A stretch of DNA of 64,000 nucleotides. Source: Halomonas sp. ML-15. GTDB taxonomy: Bacteria > Pseudomonadota > Gammaproteobacteria > Pseudomonadales > Halomonadaceae. Position 1 is the stretch's first letter, and the number at the start of each line of letters is the position of its first letter. This document shows, one piece after another, positions 1-10,912 of the stretch. The translations under genes and the position numbers were made by a program. The DNA lies in NCBI RefSeq assembly GCF_014779595.1, contig NZ_JACXZT010000009.1, positions 67,378 to 131,377 of the forward strand, in the 5' to 3' direction. The notes under the pieces are model-generated. The model saw nothing but the letters and a program-made list of their open reading frames with translations. It was not told the DNA's origin and searched no databases.

Positions 1-270
1 TGTCCTGGCTCAAGCATTTAGCAGTATCGCTCAGGGCTGATCCGGTGGCAGGCCTATGAGGAGGCGCTGTAAACCCATCCCTGGGCGCTACCAACGCCCT
101 GCTGCGCTCTCGCATCCTGCTCCGCTTGCAGGACCGGTGCTGGCCATCCATGGCCAGCCCGTTCGGAGCAGTGCTCCTCACCCATGGCGTTGAACCTCCT
201 CTTCGGCCTGCCGCCGGCGCCCCTCGCTAATAGTGACGGGAATAGCGCTGGGCGCATTTTTGTGGGGATA

Positions 271-301
271 GAAAAGAAAAGGCCGCTCCCGGAGGAGCGG
301 C
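271..301 (-). terminator. Rho-independent terminator downstream of the AEC transporter gene
   Basis: A perfect 8-bp stem (GCCGCTCC 282-289 with GGAGCGGC 294-301) closes a 4-base loop. On the minus strand it is followed by a T-rich tract (CTTTTCTTTTC). It lies about 145 bp past the stop of the minus-strand AEC transporter gene, the only upstream minus gene it could serve. Confidence 0.65.
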
Positions 302-334
302 AAAAGACCGTGACTAGCTTGATGAGGAGAAACC

Positions 335-397
335 ATGGCAGAAAACCTGACATTCTCTGCTATGGCGTGTGGCGCCTGGCAGCGCCACGGTTGTTAA
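335..397 (+). CDS. Possible 20-residue small ORF with strong Shine-Dalgarno
   Basis: ATG at 335 is preceded by AGGAG at 325-329 with 5-nt spacing, and the frame runs 20 codons (starting MAENLTFSAM) to TAA at 395-397. The coding part contains an inverted repeat (GTGGCGC 369-375 with GCGCCAC 382-388). No function is recognised. It could be a genuine small protein, the relic of a longer gene, or chance. It is listed because the ribosome binding site is better than that of many real genes here. Confidence 0.2.
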   Translation: MAENLTFSAMACGAWQRHGC

Positions 398-446
398 GAT
401 AATCGTTCGCATTCGCGGCGTCAAGCGTAACGAGAATATTTTTTAT

Positions 447-1364
447 TTAACTGCCGGCCAGCCTCAGCCACAGCGGCAGCGTCAGCATCGCCAGCAGCGT
501 CTGACCGGTGATCAGCGCCGCCATCAATTCGGCATCGCCGCCCAGCTGGCGAGCCAGAATATAGGCCGAGGTGGCAGTGGGCAGTGCGGCAAACAGTAGC
601 GCCACGTCGCGGCTCACCGGATCGAGGCCGAGCAGCAGCGCCAGCACCAGCACCAGGGCCGGCATGGCCACCAGTTTGAGCAGGTTGGCGGCCCATACGC
701 CGCGGTCGAGGCGCACCAGCGCCCGTGGTCGCAGTGCGACGCCCACCGCTACCAGGCCCAAGGGGAGCGCCGCGCTGCCCAGCAGGCCGACGGTCTGGGC
801 GCTCCAGCCCGGTAGGCCGATGCCGCTCAGGTTGAGGGTAATCCCTACCAGGCAGCCCAGGATCAGCGGATTACGCACCAGTGCCAGCAGGCTCTTGCCG
901 AGGCTGGCCGGCCCCAGGGTGCCGGCGGCAATGAAACTCGCCACGCACAGCACGTTGACCACCGGTACCATCAGCGCCACGGCCACGGCAGCGACGGTGG
1001 CACCGGCGCTGCCGTGGAGGGCGCTGGCCCCGGCCACACCGACATAGGTATTGAAGCGCAGCGCGCCTTGGAACACCGAGGTGAAGGCGGCCGGTTCCAG
1101 GCCCAGCTGGTAGCGCAGCCGCCACAGCAGGGCGCCAAGGGCCGCCATCACCCCGAGCAATACCAGTGCTACCCGTCCCACCGGCACCTGGCTGACATCC
1201 GCGGTGGCCAGGGTGGCCACCAGCATGGCGGGAAACAGCAGGAAGTAGATCAGCTTCTCAAGCTGTGGCCAGAAATCGCCGCCCGGCAGGCGTTTCCAGC
1301 CCAGCGCGGCGCCCAGCAGGATCAACATAAACAGCGGGCCCAGCGCACCGGCCACGTCACCCAT
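447..1364 (-). CDS. AEC-family (auxin efflux carrier-like) transporter
   Basis: This 305-residue, very hydrophobic protein has about ten predicted membrane segments in two halves, matching the AEC family fold and usual length (about 300-320). Bacterial members export or exchange small carboxylates or amino-acid-like compounds; the substrate cannot be read from the sequence. The start at 1364 has a good site (AAGGAG, 7 nt upstream). It stands alone, divergent from the FixH/SCO pair, with a terminator-like hairpin downstream at 282-301. Confidence 0.85.
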   Translation of the reverse strand: MGDVAGALGPLFMLILLGAALGWKRLPGGDFWPQLEKLIYFLLFPAMLVATLATADVSQVPVGRVALVLLGVMAALGALLWRLRYQLGLEPAAFTSVFQGALRFNTYVGVAGASALHGSAGATVAAVAVALMVPVVNVLCVASFIAAGTLGPASLGKSLLALVRNPLILGCLVGITLNLSGIGLPGWSAQTVGLLGSAALPLGLVAVGVALRPRALVRLDRGVWAANLLKLVAMPALVLVLALLLGLDPVSRDVALLFAALPTATSAYILARQLGGDAELMAALITGQTLLAMLTLPLWLRLAGS

Positions 1365-1478
1365 GAGGGCTCCTTGTCATCGACTTAGGGATGCGACAAC
1401 CTTTCACAGGTTGCCGTGAGGCAAACACTGATAAGCTTACCGGCAATTGCTACTGCATTGGAGGGTCCTGGTGCCGCC

Positions 1479-1991
1479 ATGACCACGCTGCCCCCATCGT
1501 CGGACGAGGCGACCCCGCGCTCACCGCTGCTCAATCTGCTGATCATGGTCACCCTGGTGACGGTGGTCGTGGCGCTGTGGTATCTCGCCAACTACTATTT
1601 CCGCGGCAGCAGCGAGGACGTCACCTGGTACCCGCCAAGCTCGCCCTGTGACCTCCACCAGGGTGCCTGCGAGGCGAGCCTGGGCATGGCCTCGCGGCTG
1701 TCGCTGGATTTCGACGGTGAGCTGCGTGAGCTCGAGATACTGCCCATCGAGGTGCGCCTGGATGGCCTCGAGGCACAGGCGGTGACCGTCGAGCTGGTAG
1801 GCCGCAATATGCATATGGGTATCAACCGGTTTACCCTCGAGTCGCAAGGCAATGGGGTGTACCGCGGCGATGGCCAGATCGGCGTCTGCACCGAGGAGGT
1901 GATGCCGTGGCGCGTCCAGGTGGTGGTGGAAACGCCCCAGGGGCGCAAGGGCAGCTGGTTCGACTTCGATATCAAGAGGAATTCGGTATGA
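1479..1991 (+). CDS. FixH-like single-pass membrane protein
   Basis: The protein has 170 residues, with one membrane segment near residues 19-41 and a periplasmic beta-rich domain with a Met-His motif (GRNMHMGIN). This resembles FixH-family proteins tied to cytochrome oxidase copper delivery and assembly. ATG 1479 was chosen because it directly precedes the conserved part; GGAGGG lies upstream at a long spacing, so TTG 1458 or ATG 1416 are possible. Its stop overlaps the SCO start (ATGA), so the two are coupled, which supports a role in copper or oxidase biogenesis. The FixH label is by similarity of layout. Confidence 0.6.
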   Translation: MTTLPPSSDEATPRSPLLNLLIMVTLVTVVVALWYLANYYFRGSSEDVTWYPPSSPCDLHQGACEASLGMASRLSLDFDGELRELEILPIEVRLDGLEAQAVTVELVGRNMHMGINRFTLESQGNGVYRGDGQIGVCTEEVMPWRVQVVVETPQGRKGSWFDFDIKRNSV

Positions 1992-2578
1992 CGCGCAAGA
2001 CGCTATGGGCGGGACTCGCCTCTCTGGTATTGGTAGTGGCGCTTGGCACGATCTGGTGGGTGCAGCAGCAGGGCGATGACGGCGAGCCGCGCGGTGGCGA
2101 GGTGGCGTTGCCTTCGACCCAGGGCGACTTCTCGCTGGCGTCGATGGACGACGACGAGCTCGCGGTGCTGTTCTTCGGCTACACCTATTGCCCGGATATC
2201 TGCCCAATGACGCTGGCCGTCATCCGCCAGGCGCTGCAGCAGCTCGAGCCGGAGCACGCCGAGCGCCTCGTCCCGGTGCTGATCACCGTCGACCCGGCGC
2301 GGGATACCCTCGAGCGTCTCGAAGAGTACGTTGGCTACTTCGGCGAGCAGTTCATCGGTGCACGTGGCAGCGAAGAGCAGCTCGACGATATCGCCGAGCG
2401 CTATAACCTGTTCTGGCGCCGGCACGACATGGAGGGCTCGGCGATGGAGTATACCGTCGACCACAGCTCCTCGATGTACCTGGTCGACCGCCACGGCGAG
2501 ATCCGCCAGCGGGTACTCTATGCGCCGACGCCGCACACGCTGATCTCGGCCATTCGGCACGAATTCAACGGCAACTGA
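1988..2578 (+). CDS. SCO1/SenC-family copper metallochaperone
   Basis: The protein has 196 residues: an N-terminal membrane anchor (about residues 5-22) and a thioredoxin-like periplasmic domain. The copper-binding CxxxC motif is Cys68 and Cys72 (YCPDICP), with the third ligand His159 in VDHSSS. SCO proteins deliver copper to or reduce the CuA site of cytochrome c oxidase. The start overlaps the stop of the FixH-like gene by four bases, so translation is probably coupled. It converges on the depolymerase gene with a gap of only 10 bp and no obvious terminator. Confidence 0.92.
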   Translation: MTRKTLWAGLASLVLVVALGTIWWVQQQGDDGEPRGGEVALPSTQGDFSLASMDDDELAVLFFGYTYCPDICPMTLAVIRQALQQLEPEHAERLVPVLITVDPARDTLERLEEYVGYFGEQFIGARGSEEQLDDIAERYNLFWRRHDMEGSAMEYTVDHSSSMYLVDRHGEIRQRVLYAPTPHTLISAIRHEFNGN

Positions 2579-2588
2579 GCTGCCATCC

Positions 2589-3653
2589 TCAACGGGATGG
2601 CGCATCCTCTTGCTCGGCGTCGGCACCGCTCAGCCGATTGACCATGGCGTGTAGCGCCTGCACCTGGTGGCCGTCGCGGGTCTCGTGGCCGGCCGCAGGT
2701 TCCCAGCTGCTCTCGTCGAAGCCCCACCAGTCCCAGCAGCCTTGGGGATTGGCCATGCTGGTATCCGTCTGCGGGTAGAGCACGGCCAGGTCATTGGCGT
2801 CCGCCCAGGCATTGAGCCCGGTATGCCGCACAAAGGCGTCCTCGACCTGTGCCTGGTTCATATTGCAGCCGTGCAGCGCTACCACCAGCCCGCAGGGTGC
2901 CCCCTCTTCACACGCCTTGGGCAAGTAGAGCTGGCCCTGCTCGGCGAGCCCTGAGCCGCGATAGAACTCGCCCTGATCGAAGGCCAGCAGGGTACCGCGT
3001 GCGTCGTCCTCGGGAGGCGTCAGGTCGTCGTAGAGCCAGGTCAGTGCCTCGCCTGCCGCATCGCGGTCGCAGGCCAGCAGGTGCGGGCTGCCGCCGAGGC
3101 GGCAGTCGGCCAGCTCGGTGATGTGGGCCAGGCCGGTGCCGCCCACCGGCCAGCCATGGCCGACGTCCTCGGCCATGACGAAACTCAGCTGCTCGGGGGT
3201 TTCCAGCCACTGGCGATACTGGGTCGCGAGAAGTTCGCCGAGCGCCGGGTCGACCACCTCGTCCTCCTCGCCGTGCCATACGAAGACTCGCTGACGTGCC
3301 AAGGCATCGGTGGGGCCAAGCCGCTCCTGATCGCGGAAGGCAGCCAGGCGGCTATCCAGTTCGCTCAGTTCCGGCATGCCGTGGCGCTGCCCCATGCACT
3401 GGCCCAGCGCCAGGCGCAGGCTACCCTGGGCGCAGCCCCAGGGACCCGCGGCGAACACGCCCAGGCCACGGAAGGTCTCGGGAAAGGCCACTGCCAGCTG
3501 GGTGGCCATGTAGCCGCCGGACGAGACGCCCACCACGCTGACGCGATCAGGGGCGATATCGAGAACGGGCAGGGCGGGGAGCGTGTCGCTGTCGGCTAGC
3601 GCCGGGCCCGCCAGGCCCAGCGCCAAGCCGCACACTATCAGAGTGGGTTTCAT
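2589..3653 (-). CDS. Secreted poly(3-hydroxybutyrate) depolymerase-like hydrolase
   Basis: This 354-residue alpha/beta hydrolase has a signal peptide (residues 1-20, ending GPALA) and a GxSxG lipase box near residue 44 (GVSSGGY). A C-terminal part around CxxxxHGCxM (LVVALHGCNMN) and CWDWWG is typical of extracellular PHB depolymerase-like proteins. It would cleave short-chain polyhydroxyalkanoates or related esters in the periplasm or outside. ATG 3653 was preferred over an in-frame TTG at 3662 because it opens the signal peptide. It follows the FkpA-like gene by 5 bp, suggesting cotranscription. Confidence 0.82.
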   Translation of the reverse strand: MKPTLIVCGLALGLAGPALADSDTLPALPVLDIAPDRVSVVGVSSGGYMATQLAVAFPETFRGLGVFAAGPWGCAQGSLRLALGQCMGQRHGMPELSELDSRLAAFRDQERLGPTDALARQRVFVWHGEEDEVVDPALGELLATQYRQWLETPEQLSFVMAEDVGHGWPVGGTGLAHITELADCRLGGSPHLLACDRDAAGEALTWLYDDLTPPEDDARGTLLAFDQGEFYRGSGLAEQGQLYLPKACEEGAPCGLVVALHGCNMNQAQVEDAFVRHTGLNAWADANDLAVLYPQTDTSMANPQGCWDWWGFDESSWEPAAGHETRDGHQVQALHAMVNRLSGADAEQEDAPSR

Positions 3654-3658
3654 CGCGA

Positions 3659-4345
3659 TCAATCGTCGATGCCGAGCAGCTCGACCTTGAAGATCAGCGT
3701 TTCGTTGGGGCCGATCGGGCCGCCGGTACCGGCTTCGCCGTAGGCGAGCTCGGAGGGCAGGTAGATCATCCAGGTGTCACCGACGCTCATCAGCTGCAGG
3801 GCTTCCTGCCAGCCTTCGATGACCTGGTCGACGCGGAAACTGACCGGCTCGCCGCGCTGATAGGAGCTATCGAACACGGTGCCGTCGAGCAGGGTGCCCT
3901 CATAGTGCACTTCTACGCTGTCCGAGGCACCCGGGCTTGGCCCGTCGCCGGACTCCACCACCTGATACTGCAGGCCGGAGTCGGTGACTTCGACGCCCTC
4001 TTCTTCGGCGTTCTCGGCCAGGAAGGCTTCGCCGGCTTCGCGGTTGGCCTCGGCGGCCTGGGACGCCTGGGCCTCGCGACTTTCCATGGCGCTCTCCTGG
4101 AAGCGGGTCAGCGCCTCGGCCATCTGCTCCTCGCTCAAGGCCAGCTCGCCGCCGGCATAGACATCCTCGATGGCCTGGGTAAAGGCGTCGAGATCGAGCT
4201 CCTCGACGTCCTGTACCAGGCTCTGGCCGAGGGTCACGCCCAGGCTGTAGCTGAGCTGCTCTTGCTCAGTCTCGGGGGCGGCCAGGGCCAGCGGGGCGGC
4301 GGCCAGCAGGCTGCCGAATGCCGCAGCGGAAACCAGTGTCTTCAT
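3659..4345 (-). CDS. FKBP-type peptidyl-prolyl isomerase (FkpA/Mip-like)
   Basis: The protein has 228 residues: a signal peptide (about 1-20), a helical N-terminal dimerisation domain with the LSYSLGVTLG motif, a long charged alpha-helix, and a C-terminal FKBP domain (about 125-228). FKBP hallmarks include VEVHYEGTLLDGTVFDSS and the active-site segment around ELAYGEAG. It is a periplasmic proline isomerase and chaperone. ATG 4343-4345 has GAGGA upstream; a longer frame to 4435 lacks support. It is followed closely by the depolymerase-like gene. Confidence 0.93.
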   Translation of the reverse strand: MKTLVSAAAFGSLLAAAPLALAAPETEQEQLSYSLGVTLGQSLVQDVEELDLDAFTQAIEDVYAGGELALSEEQMAEALTRFQESAMESREAQASQAAEANREAGEAFLAENAEEEGVEVTDSGLQYQVVESGDGPSPGASDSVEVHYEGTLLDGTVFDSSYQRGEPVSFRVDQVIEGWQEALQLMSVGDTWMIYLPSELAYGEAGTGGPIGPNETLIFKVELLGIDD

Positions 4346-4438
4346 GCAGAGTCCTCGATTCGATAAACGTCGTCGTGTCTCGGACTCTATCAGGCGCCAT
4401 GAGTTTCCGCACCCGCGCCATTGCGGTGCAATCATCGA

Positions 4439-4873
4439 CTAAACGACCAGGACCGGGCACTTGGCCATACTCGCGACTCGCTGCGAGACGCTGCCCAGAA
4501 TGCTCGACTCGCCGTTGGTGCCCTTGGAGCCGAGCACGATCAGGTCGCACTCACGCTTGCGGGCGAAGCGCACGATAGTGCTCGATGGCCGGCCGCCCTT
4601 GACGAAGGCGCGCACCCCCTCGACGCCAAGCTCGATGGCGCGATGCTTGGCATGCAGAGCGATCTCGGTGGCGTACTCCTTGAGGGCGTCGTCGGGGATA
4701 TCGAGCTTTTCAGGACGCACCATCGACAGCGACGCCTCGAGCAGGCTGTGGTGCTTGAACACGCACAGCACGTAGAGCTCGGCACCGGTCAGCTGCTGCA
4801 GCTCGATGGCCTTGTCCAACGCCCGCAGCGCACGCTTGGAACCGTCGACCGGGACCAGGATTCGCTTGAACAT
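4439..4873 (-). CDS. teaD: Universal stress protein TeaD, regulator of the ectoine transporter
   Basis: This 144-residue single-domain UspA protein has the ATP-binding signature ([14 protein letters not shown]) and the opening strand [11 protein letters not shown]. It is the last gene of a teaA-teaB-teaC-teaD block. In Halomonas elongata TeaD is an ATP-binding USP that down-regulates TeaABC-mediated ectoine uptake; the name here rests on identical gene order. ATG 4873 has a strong GGAGG site; the longer frame to 4930 would overlap teaC. The distance from teaC is 37 bp. Confidence 0.88.
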   Translation of the reverse strand: MFKRILVPVDGSKRALRALDKAIELQQLTGAELYVLCVFKHHSLLEASLSMVRPEKLDIPDDALKEYATEIALHAKHRAIELGVEGVRAFVKGGRPSSTIVRFARKRECDLIVLGSKGTNGESSILGSVSQRVASMAKCPVLVV

Positions 4874-4910
4874 CGTCACCTCCTCCTTGTGGGGCACACC
4901 CTTAGCTGGC

Positions 4911-6194
4911 TCAACGGAACGCCAGGTCACGCAGGAACAGCGCGATCTGCGGGAACATGATCACCAGCGCCGCCGCCAGCACCAGCATGAAGATGAATGG
5001 CGGCGTGCCGCGTATCACTTCCCAGTAGGGGCGCTTGAAGATCGCGATGGCGGTGAAGATATCGCAACCGAAGGGTGGCGTGGCCGAGCCGATCGCCACC
5101 TGCAGGGTGATGATGACGCCGACGTGTACCGGGTCGAGCCCCGAGGCGGCGATGGCCGGGGCGAAGATCGGCGTCAGCACCAGGATCACCACGATGGGAT
5201 CGACGAACATGCAGGCCACGAAGAAGGCGATCGAGATAGCGATCAATACGCCGACTGGCCCGGCGTCGTCGATGCCCACTGCAGCGAGTATCTCCTGGGG
5301 AATCTGAGCAAACGAGATCACCCACGAGAAGCCGTTGCCGACGGCCACCAGGATAAACACCACGGCGGTGATCAGGCCGGTGGACTTGGCGATCGTGTAG
5401 ATATGCTGCAGCTTGAGCGAGCGGAACACCACGAACTCCAGCAGCACCGCATACAGCACGCAGGCGGCGGCGGCCTCGGTGGGGCTGAATATGCCGCCGT
5501 AGATGCCGCCAACGATCAGCACCGGAAAGCCCAGCGGCCACAGCGCCCGCTGGACCGCGGTGAGGCGGTCGCGCCAGGTCGACTTGGGCTCGGTAGGCAC
5601 ATCCTTGATCACCGCATACATCACGCAGTAGATCGAGAACATGAACAGGATCAGCAGCCCCGGGCCGATGCCGGCGATAAACAGTTCGCCGATCGAGGTG
5701 CCGGAGATGACCCCGTAGATGATCATGCCGATGCTGGGCGGGATCAGAAAAGCGATGTCGCTGGAGTTGATGATCAACGCCAGGGTAAAGGGATCCTTGT
5801 AGCCGGCCTTGAGCATACGCGGACGCAGCGGCGAGCCCACCGCCACCACGGTGGCCTGGGTCGAACCCGAGACCGCACCAAACAGCGTACAGGAGGCGGC
5901 GGTACTCACCGCCAGACCGCCCTTCACATGGCCGACGAAGCTCATCACCATGTTGATCAGACGGTGCGCGGACTGGCCACGGGTCATGATATCGGCGGCC
6001 AGAATGAACATCGGCACGGCGATCAGCGCGGTGGGGCGTATGCCACCCATCATCTGCTGGATCAGGGTTTCCATCTGGCCGGTACCGCCGAAGGTCATGT
6101 AGAAACCAACGAAAGCAGCGGTGACCAGCGGGATCATCATCGGGAAGCCGAGCAGCAGCAGCACGATCATGATGGAGATAATGATTGTCGTCAT
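4911..6194 (-). CDS. teaC: TRAP transporter large permease TeaC (ectoine uptake)
   Basis: This 427-residue DctM-family protein has about twelve membrane segments. DctM features include the loop [12 protein letters not shown] and conserved [11 protein letters not shown]. With TeaB it forms the sodium-dependent channel accepting ectoine or hydroxyectoine from the binding protein TeaA. It lies 15 bp after teaB and is followed by teaD. The substrate assignment is inherited from TeaA and the operon order. Confidence 0.9.
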   Translation of the reverse strand: MTTIIISIMIVLLLLGFPMMIPLVTAAFVGFYMTFGGTGQMETLIQQMMGGIRPTALIAVPMFILAADIMTRGQSAHRLINMVMSFVGHVKGGLAVSTAASCTLFGAVSGSTQATVVAVGSPLRPRMLKAGYKDPFTLALIINSSDIAFLIPPSIGMIIYGVISGTSIGELFIAGIGPGLLILFMFSIYCVMYAVIKDVPTEPKSTWRDRLTAVQRALWPLGFPVLIVGGIYGGIFSPTEAAAACVLYAVLLEFVVFRSLKLQHIYTIAKSTGLITAVVFILVAVGNGFSWVISFAQIPQEILAAVGIDDAGPVGVLIAISIAFFVACMFVDPIVVILVLTPIFAPAIAASGLDPVHVGVIITLQVAIGSATPPFGCDIFTAIAIFKRPYWEVIRGTPPFIFMLVLAAALVIMFPQIALFLRDLAFR

Positions 6195-6209
6195 GGTGCG
6201 TTCCCCGCG

Positions 6210-6797
6210 TCAGACTTCGGTTTCCGTGTCCTTGTACCCGTCGACCACATGGGTCGAGAGATAGACGTCACGAGAGGTCAGGTTCTTGAAGGCAGTGAGC
6301 AGGTACTGGATCCCGGTGACGGTGAAGCCCACTGGTACCCACAGGTACATGATCCATATCGGGATGCTCAGCGAGGGCAGTACCCGGCCTCGGCTGTAGG
6401 TGGTCTGGATATAGCCGATCGAGTAGTAGCAGAGCGTGAACATGACCAGTGCGGTGAACAGGCAGATAAAGATCATCAGCCAGCGGCGCCCGCCGGTGGG
6501 CAGTGCATCATAGATCGCCGACATGCGGATATGGCGGCCGTGGCGGGCGGCGTAGCCGATCCCGGCGAAGGTGATCATCACGATCAGGATGCGGTTGACC
6601 TCTTCGGAGAAGTGCAGGCTCTCGCCGAAGACGAAGCGGCCGATAACGTTGGCCACCGTATTGATCGCCATCAGGATCACCCCCACGGCGAGGATCACGG
6701 ATTCTGTCCTGCTGATCCATGTGTCGATCACGCCCAATGGGCCGGGCAGGGTGGAGCGGTAATGTTTTTCAGCGACGTCTTCTTCGCTCATGTCCAT
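6210..6797 (-). CDS. teaB: TRAP transporter small permease TeaB
   Basis: This 195-residue DctQ-family protein has four membrane segments and a conserved region around residues 60-90 ([20 protein letters not shown]). It pairs with TeaC in the membrane. The start at 6797 has GAGGAG with 9-nt spacing; ATG 6791 is an alternative two codons in. It is separated from teaA by about 200 bp holding a perfect 10-bp hairpin, which probably lowers its expression relative to the binding protein. Confidence 0.9.
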   Translation of the reverse strand: MDMSEEDVAEKHYRSTLPGPLGVIDTWISRTESVILAVGVILMAINTVANVIGRFVFGESLHFSEEVNRILIVMITFAGIGYAARHGRHIRMSAIYDALPTGGRRWLMIFICLFTALVMFTLCYYSIGYIQTTYSRGRVLPSLSIPIWIMYLWVPVGFTVTGIQYLLTAFKNLTSRDVYLSTHVVDGYKDTETEV

Positions 6798-6930
6798 GTC
6801 GAAGGACTCCTCGCGGTCTGAATAGCGTACAGGGTTGCGTGTAAACGAACGGTGACGTCCTCAGCCTATGCTGTTGTTTCACCGGTTGCAGGCGCGCTAT
6901 CAACGCTGATTGGCCGAGTGCCAACGATAA

Positions 6931-6954
6931 GGGGGCAGCCTTGCGGCTGCCCCC
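6931..6954. promoter_or_regulatory. Intercistronic hairpin between teaA and teaB
   Basis: A perfect 10-bp stem (GGGGGCAGCC 6931-6940 with GGCTGCCCCC 6945-6954) closes a TTGC loop, in the 201-bp gap after the binding-protein gene and before the permease genes. No U-run follows on the minus strand. Such hairpins after the first, binding-protein gene usually act as mRNA stabilisers or partial terminators, giving more binding protein than permease. Confidence 0.65.
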
Positions 6955-6998
6955 TGTGCGGTTAGCTGCGACGCACGCCAAGCGTGTCTGACGCGGCA

Positions 6999-8015
6999 TC
7001 ACTCGTTGGTGACGGCCTCGAGGTCGTCCTTGAACTGCTGGAGCAGTTCGGCGCCACGGTCGCCGGTCATCTCGACGAAGCGCTCTTCGACCTGCGGGGC
7101 GCGCTCGCGGAAGGCTTCGATCTGCTCTTCATCGAGGCGCGTCACGGTGACTTCGTCAGACGCTTCCTGAATGGCGGCCAGCGAATCGTCGGCGAGCCCG
7201 GAGATATGCTCTATGGTGTGCTCGTAGGCCGCTTCGGTGGCGTCACGCACCAGCTGCTGATCCTCTTCAGAGAGACCATCGAAAAAGTCCTGGTTGGCCA
7301 TCATCGCGGTGGTGAACCAACCGTGGCCGGTGAACACCAGGTTGGGGGAGACCTCATACAGGCCGCCGGACTCGATCCAGAAGATCGGGTTCTCCTGGCC
7401 CTGGATGATGTTGGTCTGCAGGCCGCCGTAGACCTCGCCCCACGGCAGCGGCGTCGGCGTGGCGCCAAAGGCGCGGTAGGTCTCGGAGAGCAGTGGGTTG
7501 GTCATGGTGCGGATGTTCTTGCCGCGAAGCTCGTCCGGGGTAGTGAAGGGCTCGTCCAGGGTGACGACCATCTCGCCTTCCGGATACATCTTGAGCAGCT
7601 CGAGGCCCTGCTCGGCATACAGCTCGGGGAAGGTTTCGTGAATCGCCGTGGAGGTGTTGAAGAACTCGACCACGGTCTCTTCATCGGTGGGCAGCAGATA
7701 GGGGATGAAGAAGATCTGCGCTTCGGGAATCAGCGACCCGGTGAAGCCCGGTGACTGATTGACGAACTGCAGGATGCCGGCCTGGGTCTGCTCCATGATG
7801 TCGTCGGACTCGCCGAGCTCACCGAAGCGATAGATCTGTACGGTATGGTCGGAGTTGTCCTCGACATACTCCTTGAAGGCCACGGCGAAGACATCCTGGA
7901 CATCGCCTTCGAACTCTTCGTGGGCGTAGCGCCAGTTATCGGCACTGGCTGCGGCGGAGAGGCCGAACAGAAGAGCGCCGACACTGGCGGCGGTAAGTAG
8001 GTTGCGAACCATCAT
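6999..8015 (-). CDS. teaA: Ectoine-binding periplasmic protein TeaA (TRAP DctP family)
   Basis: The protein has 338 residues, with a signal peptide (to about residue 25, AAASA) followed by DNWRYAHEEFEGDVQDVF, very similar to H. elongata TeaA as I recall it. DctP-family hallmarks follow, including GESDDIMEQTQ and the PWGEVYGGLQT segment with the ligand-binding Arg region just before it. It binds ectoine/hydroxyectoine and delivers them to TeaBC for osmolyte recovery. GAGGG lies upstream of ATG 8015; ATG 8012 is equally possible. It is the first gene of the tea operon, 89 bp after the TIGR02444 gene. Confidence 0.93.
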   Translation of the reverse strand: MMVRNLLTAASVGALLFGLSAAASADNWRYAHEEFEGDVQDVFAVAFKEYVEDNSDHTVQIYRFGELGESDDIMEQTQAGILQFVNQSPGFTGSLIPEAQIFFIPYLLPTDEETVVEFFNTSTAIHETFPELYAEQGLELLKMYPEGEMVVTLDEPFTTPDELRGKNIRTMTNPLLSETYRAFGATPTPLPWGEVYGGLQTNIIQGQENPIFWIESGGLYEVSPNLVFTGHGWFTTAMMANQDFFDGLSEEDQQLVRDATEAAYEHTIEHISGLADDSLAAIQEASDEVTVTRLDEEQIEAFRERAPQVEERFVEMTGDRGAELLQQFKDDLEAVTNE

Positions 8016-8104
8016 TTTTGTCTTCCCTCACAAGGTTGAGCCAGCATCGATACATCCCGACTGGCTGAAGTGCAGGTTTAAAAACATGCAGTTGTGATTT
8101 CAGG

Positions 8105-8650
8105 CTAGCGCGGGCCCCGAGAGGGGTCAAGGCGGCTTTCGAGGGTTTGCAGGGCGCAAAGGTGCTGTTTTTTCTGTTCGGGTAGCCAGGCGTACAGGCG
8201 TTCTACCAAGGGGAGGTCGGTCGGTTCGCGAGGCCGAAGTATGCCCTCAGGAGCCAGTTGATCCTCGCTGATTCGCTGTAACAGGCGCAGCGCTTCACGC
8301 TCGGCCAGCAGCTCGGCGCGCTTGATGGCTTCGCGCAGCTCGGCAATCTCGGGGTGAGTAAGTGCTTGCTGTTTTAGTGCGCGCCGACGCTGTCGCAGCG
8401 GCTGGGTCATTTCGGCCTGCCAGTGTCGCAGCGGCGCCAGCGCGGCGCTGAGTTTGCCGTCAGCTACCAGCCCGTGGACGTCGAGCCAGCATAGCCATAG
8501 CAGTTCGCAGACATCGGTGCGGGCTTCGTCCTGCAACTGCAGGCAGGCCGCTTCGACGCCGTCGCGGCCATACAGCGCGAGAGCGAAGTCCCATAGCGGC
8601 GCCTCGCGTAGACAGGCCCGCAAATGCGCCAATAATTGGGTAGAATCCAT
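8105..8650 (-). CDS. TIGR02444-family protein of unknown function
   Basis: This 181-residue soluble protein is rich in Leu, Arg and Ala, with an N-terminal LWDFALALYGRDGVEAACLQLQ stretch and a helical middle. It resembles the small gammaproteobacterial family TIGR02444, which is often next to an ABC-F gene, as here (divergent, 54 bp apart). No catalytic motif is visible and the role is unknown. ATG 8650 was chosen because upstream codons in the open frame are antisense to the ABC-F gene. Confidence 0.72.
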   Translation of the reverse strand: MDSTQLLAHLRACLREAPLWDFALALYGRDGVEAACLQLQDEARTDVCELLWLCWLDVHGLVADGKLSAALAPLRHWQAEMTQPLRQRRRALKQQALTHPEIAELREAIKRAELLAEREALRLLQRISEDQLAPEGILRPREPTDLPLVERLYAWLPEQKKQHLCALQTLESRLDPSRGPR

Positions 8651-8704
8651 GCCATTCGTTCCTTCGGGGTGGGTAAGCCCCCCTGCCGAGCTACCGGAGC
8701 CAGC

Positions 8705-10636
<1,932 letters not shown>

Positions 10637-10912
10637 TGCGGCGCCGAATGCATGGCGTACTCACTACATTGGTTGGGAAAGTGCGGCGCACTCATGGCAT
10701 TCTCCGGGAAAGCGCAAGTCGCGACCCCCGGATTGAAACCCTGGCGCTGCACTCGCAACCTGTCCGTCGGGTCACAACATAATCCCTCACGAGTGACCCT
10801 CGCTCGCCATCCCTGGCGAGCGCCGGACGTTGCTTCGTTTGCACCAGCAATCCGGGGTATATGTCGCTTTTGCGCTTCCCCGGCTCTGCCCATGCAACCG
10901 TCGTTGGCGCTC

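Larger units (their letters stand above)
1..446. other. Left-edge region without a convincing gene
   Basis: This stretch holds no convincing long gene. All three forward frames entering from the left edge stop early (positions 19-21, 38-40, 57-59), so any gene ending here would have only a few codons in view. It does contain a strong inverted repeat at 282-301 and a tiny ORF with a good ribosome binding site at 335-397, both listed separately. Longer open frames in this region have no recognisable domains. Confidence 0.5.

Noticed and set aside
1-72. 3' end of a gene finishing at TAA 70-72
   Set aside because: The frame has another stop at 19-21, and the 16 codons between are not recognisable.
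4806-6821. A 671-codon plus-strand open frame over teaBC, rich in His, Asp, Arg and Gln
   Set aside because: It is the antisense shadow of the TRAP permease genes; its composition is the mirror of membrane-protein codons in GC-rich DNA and it has no domain.
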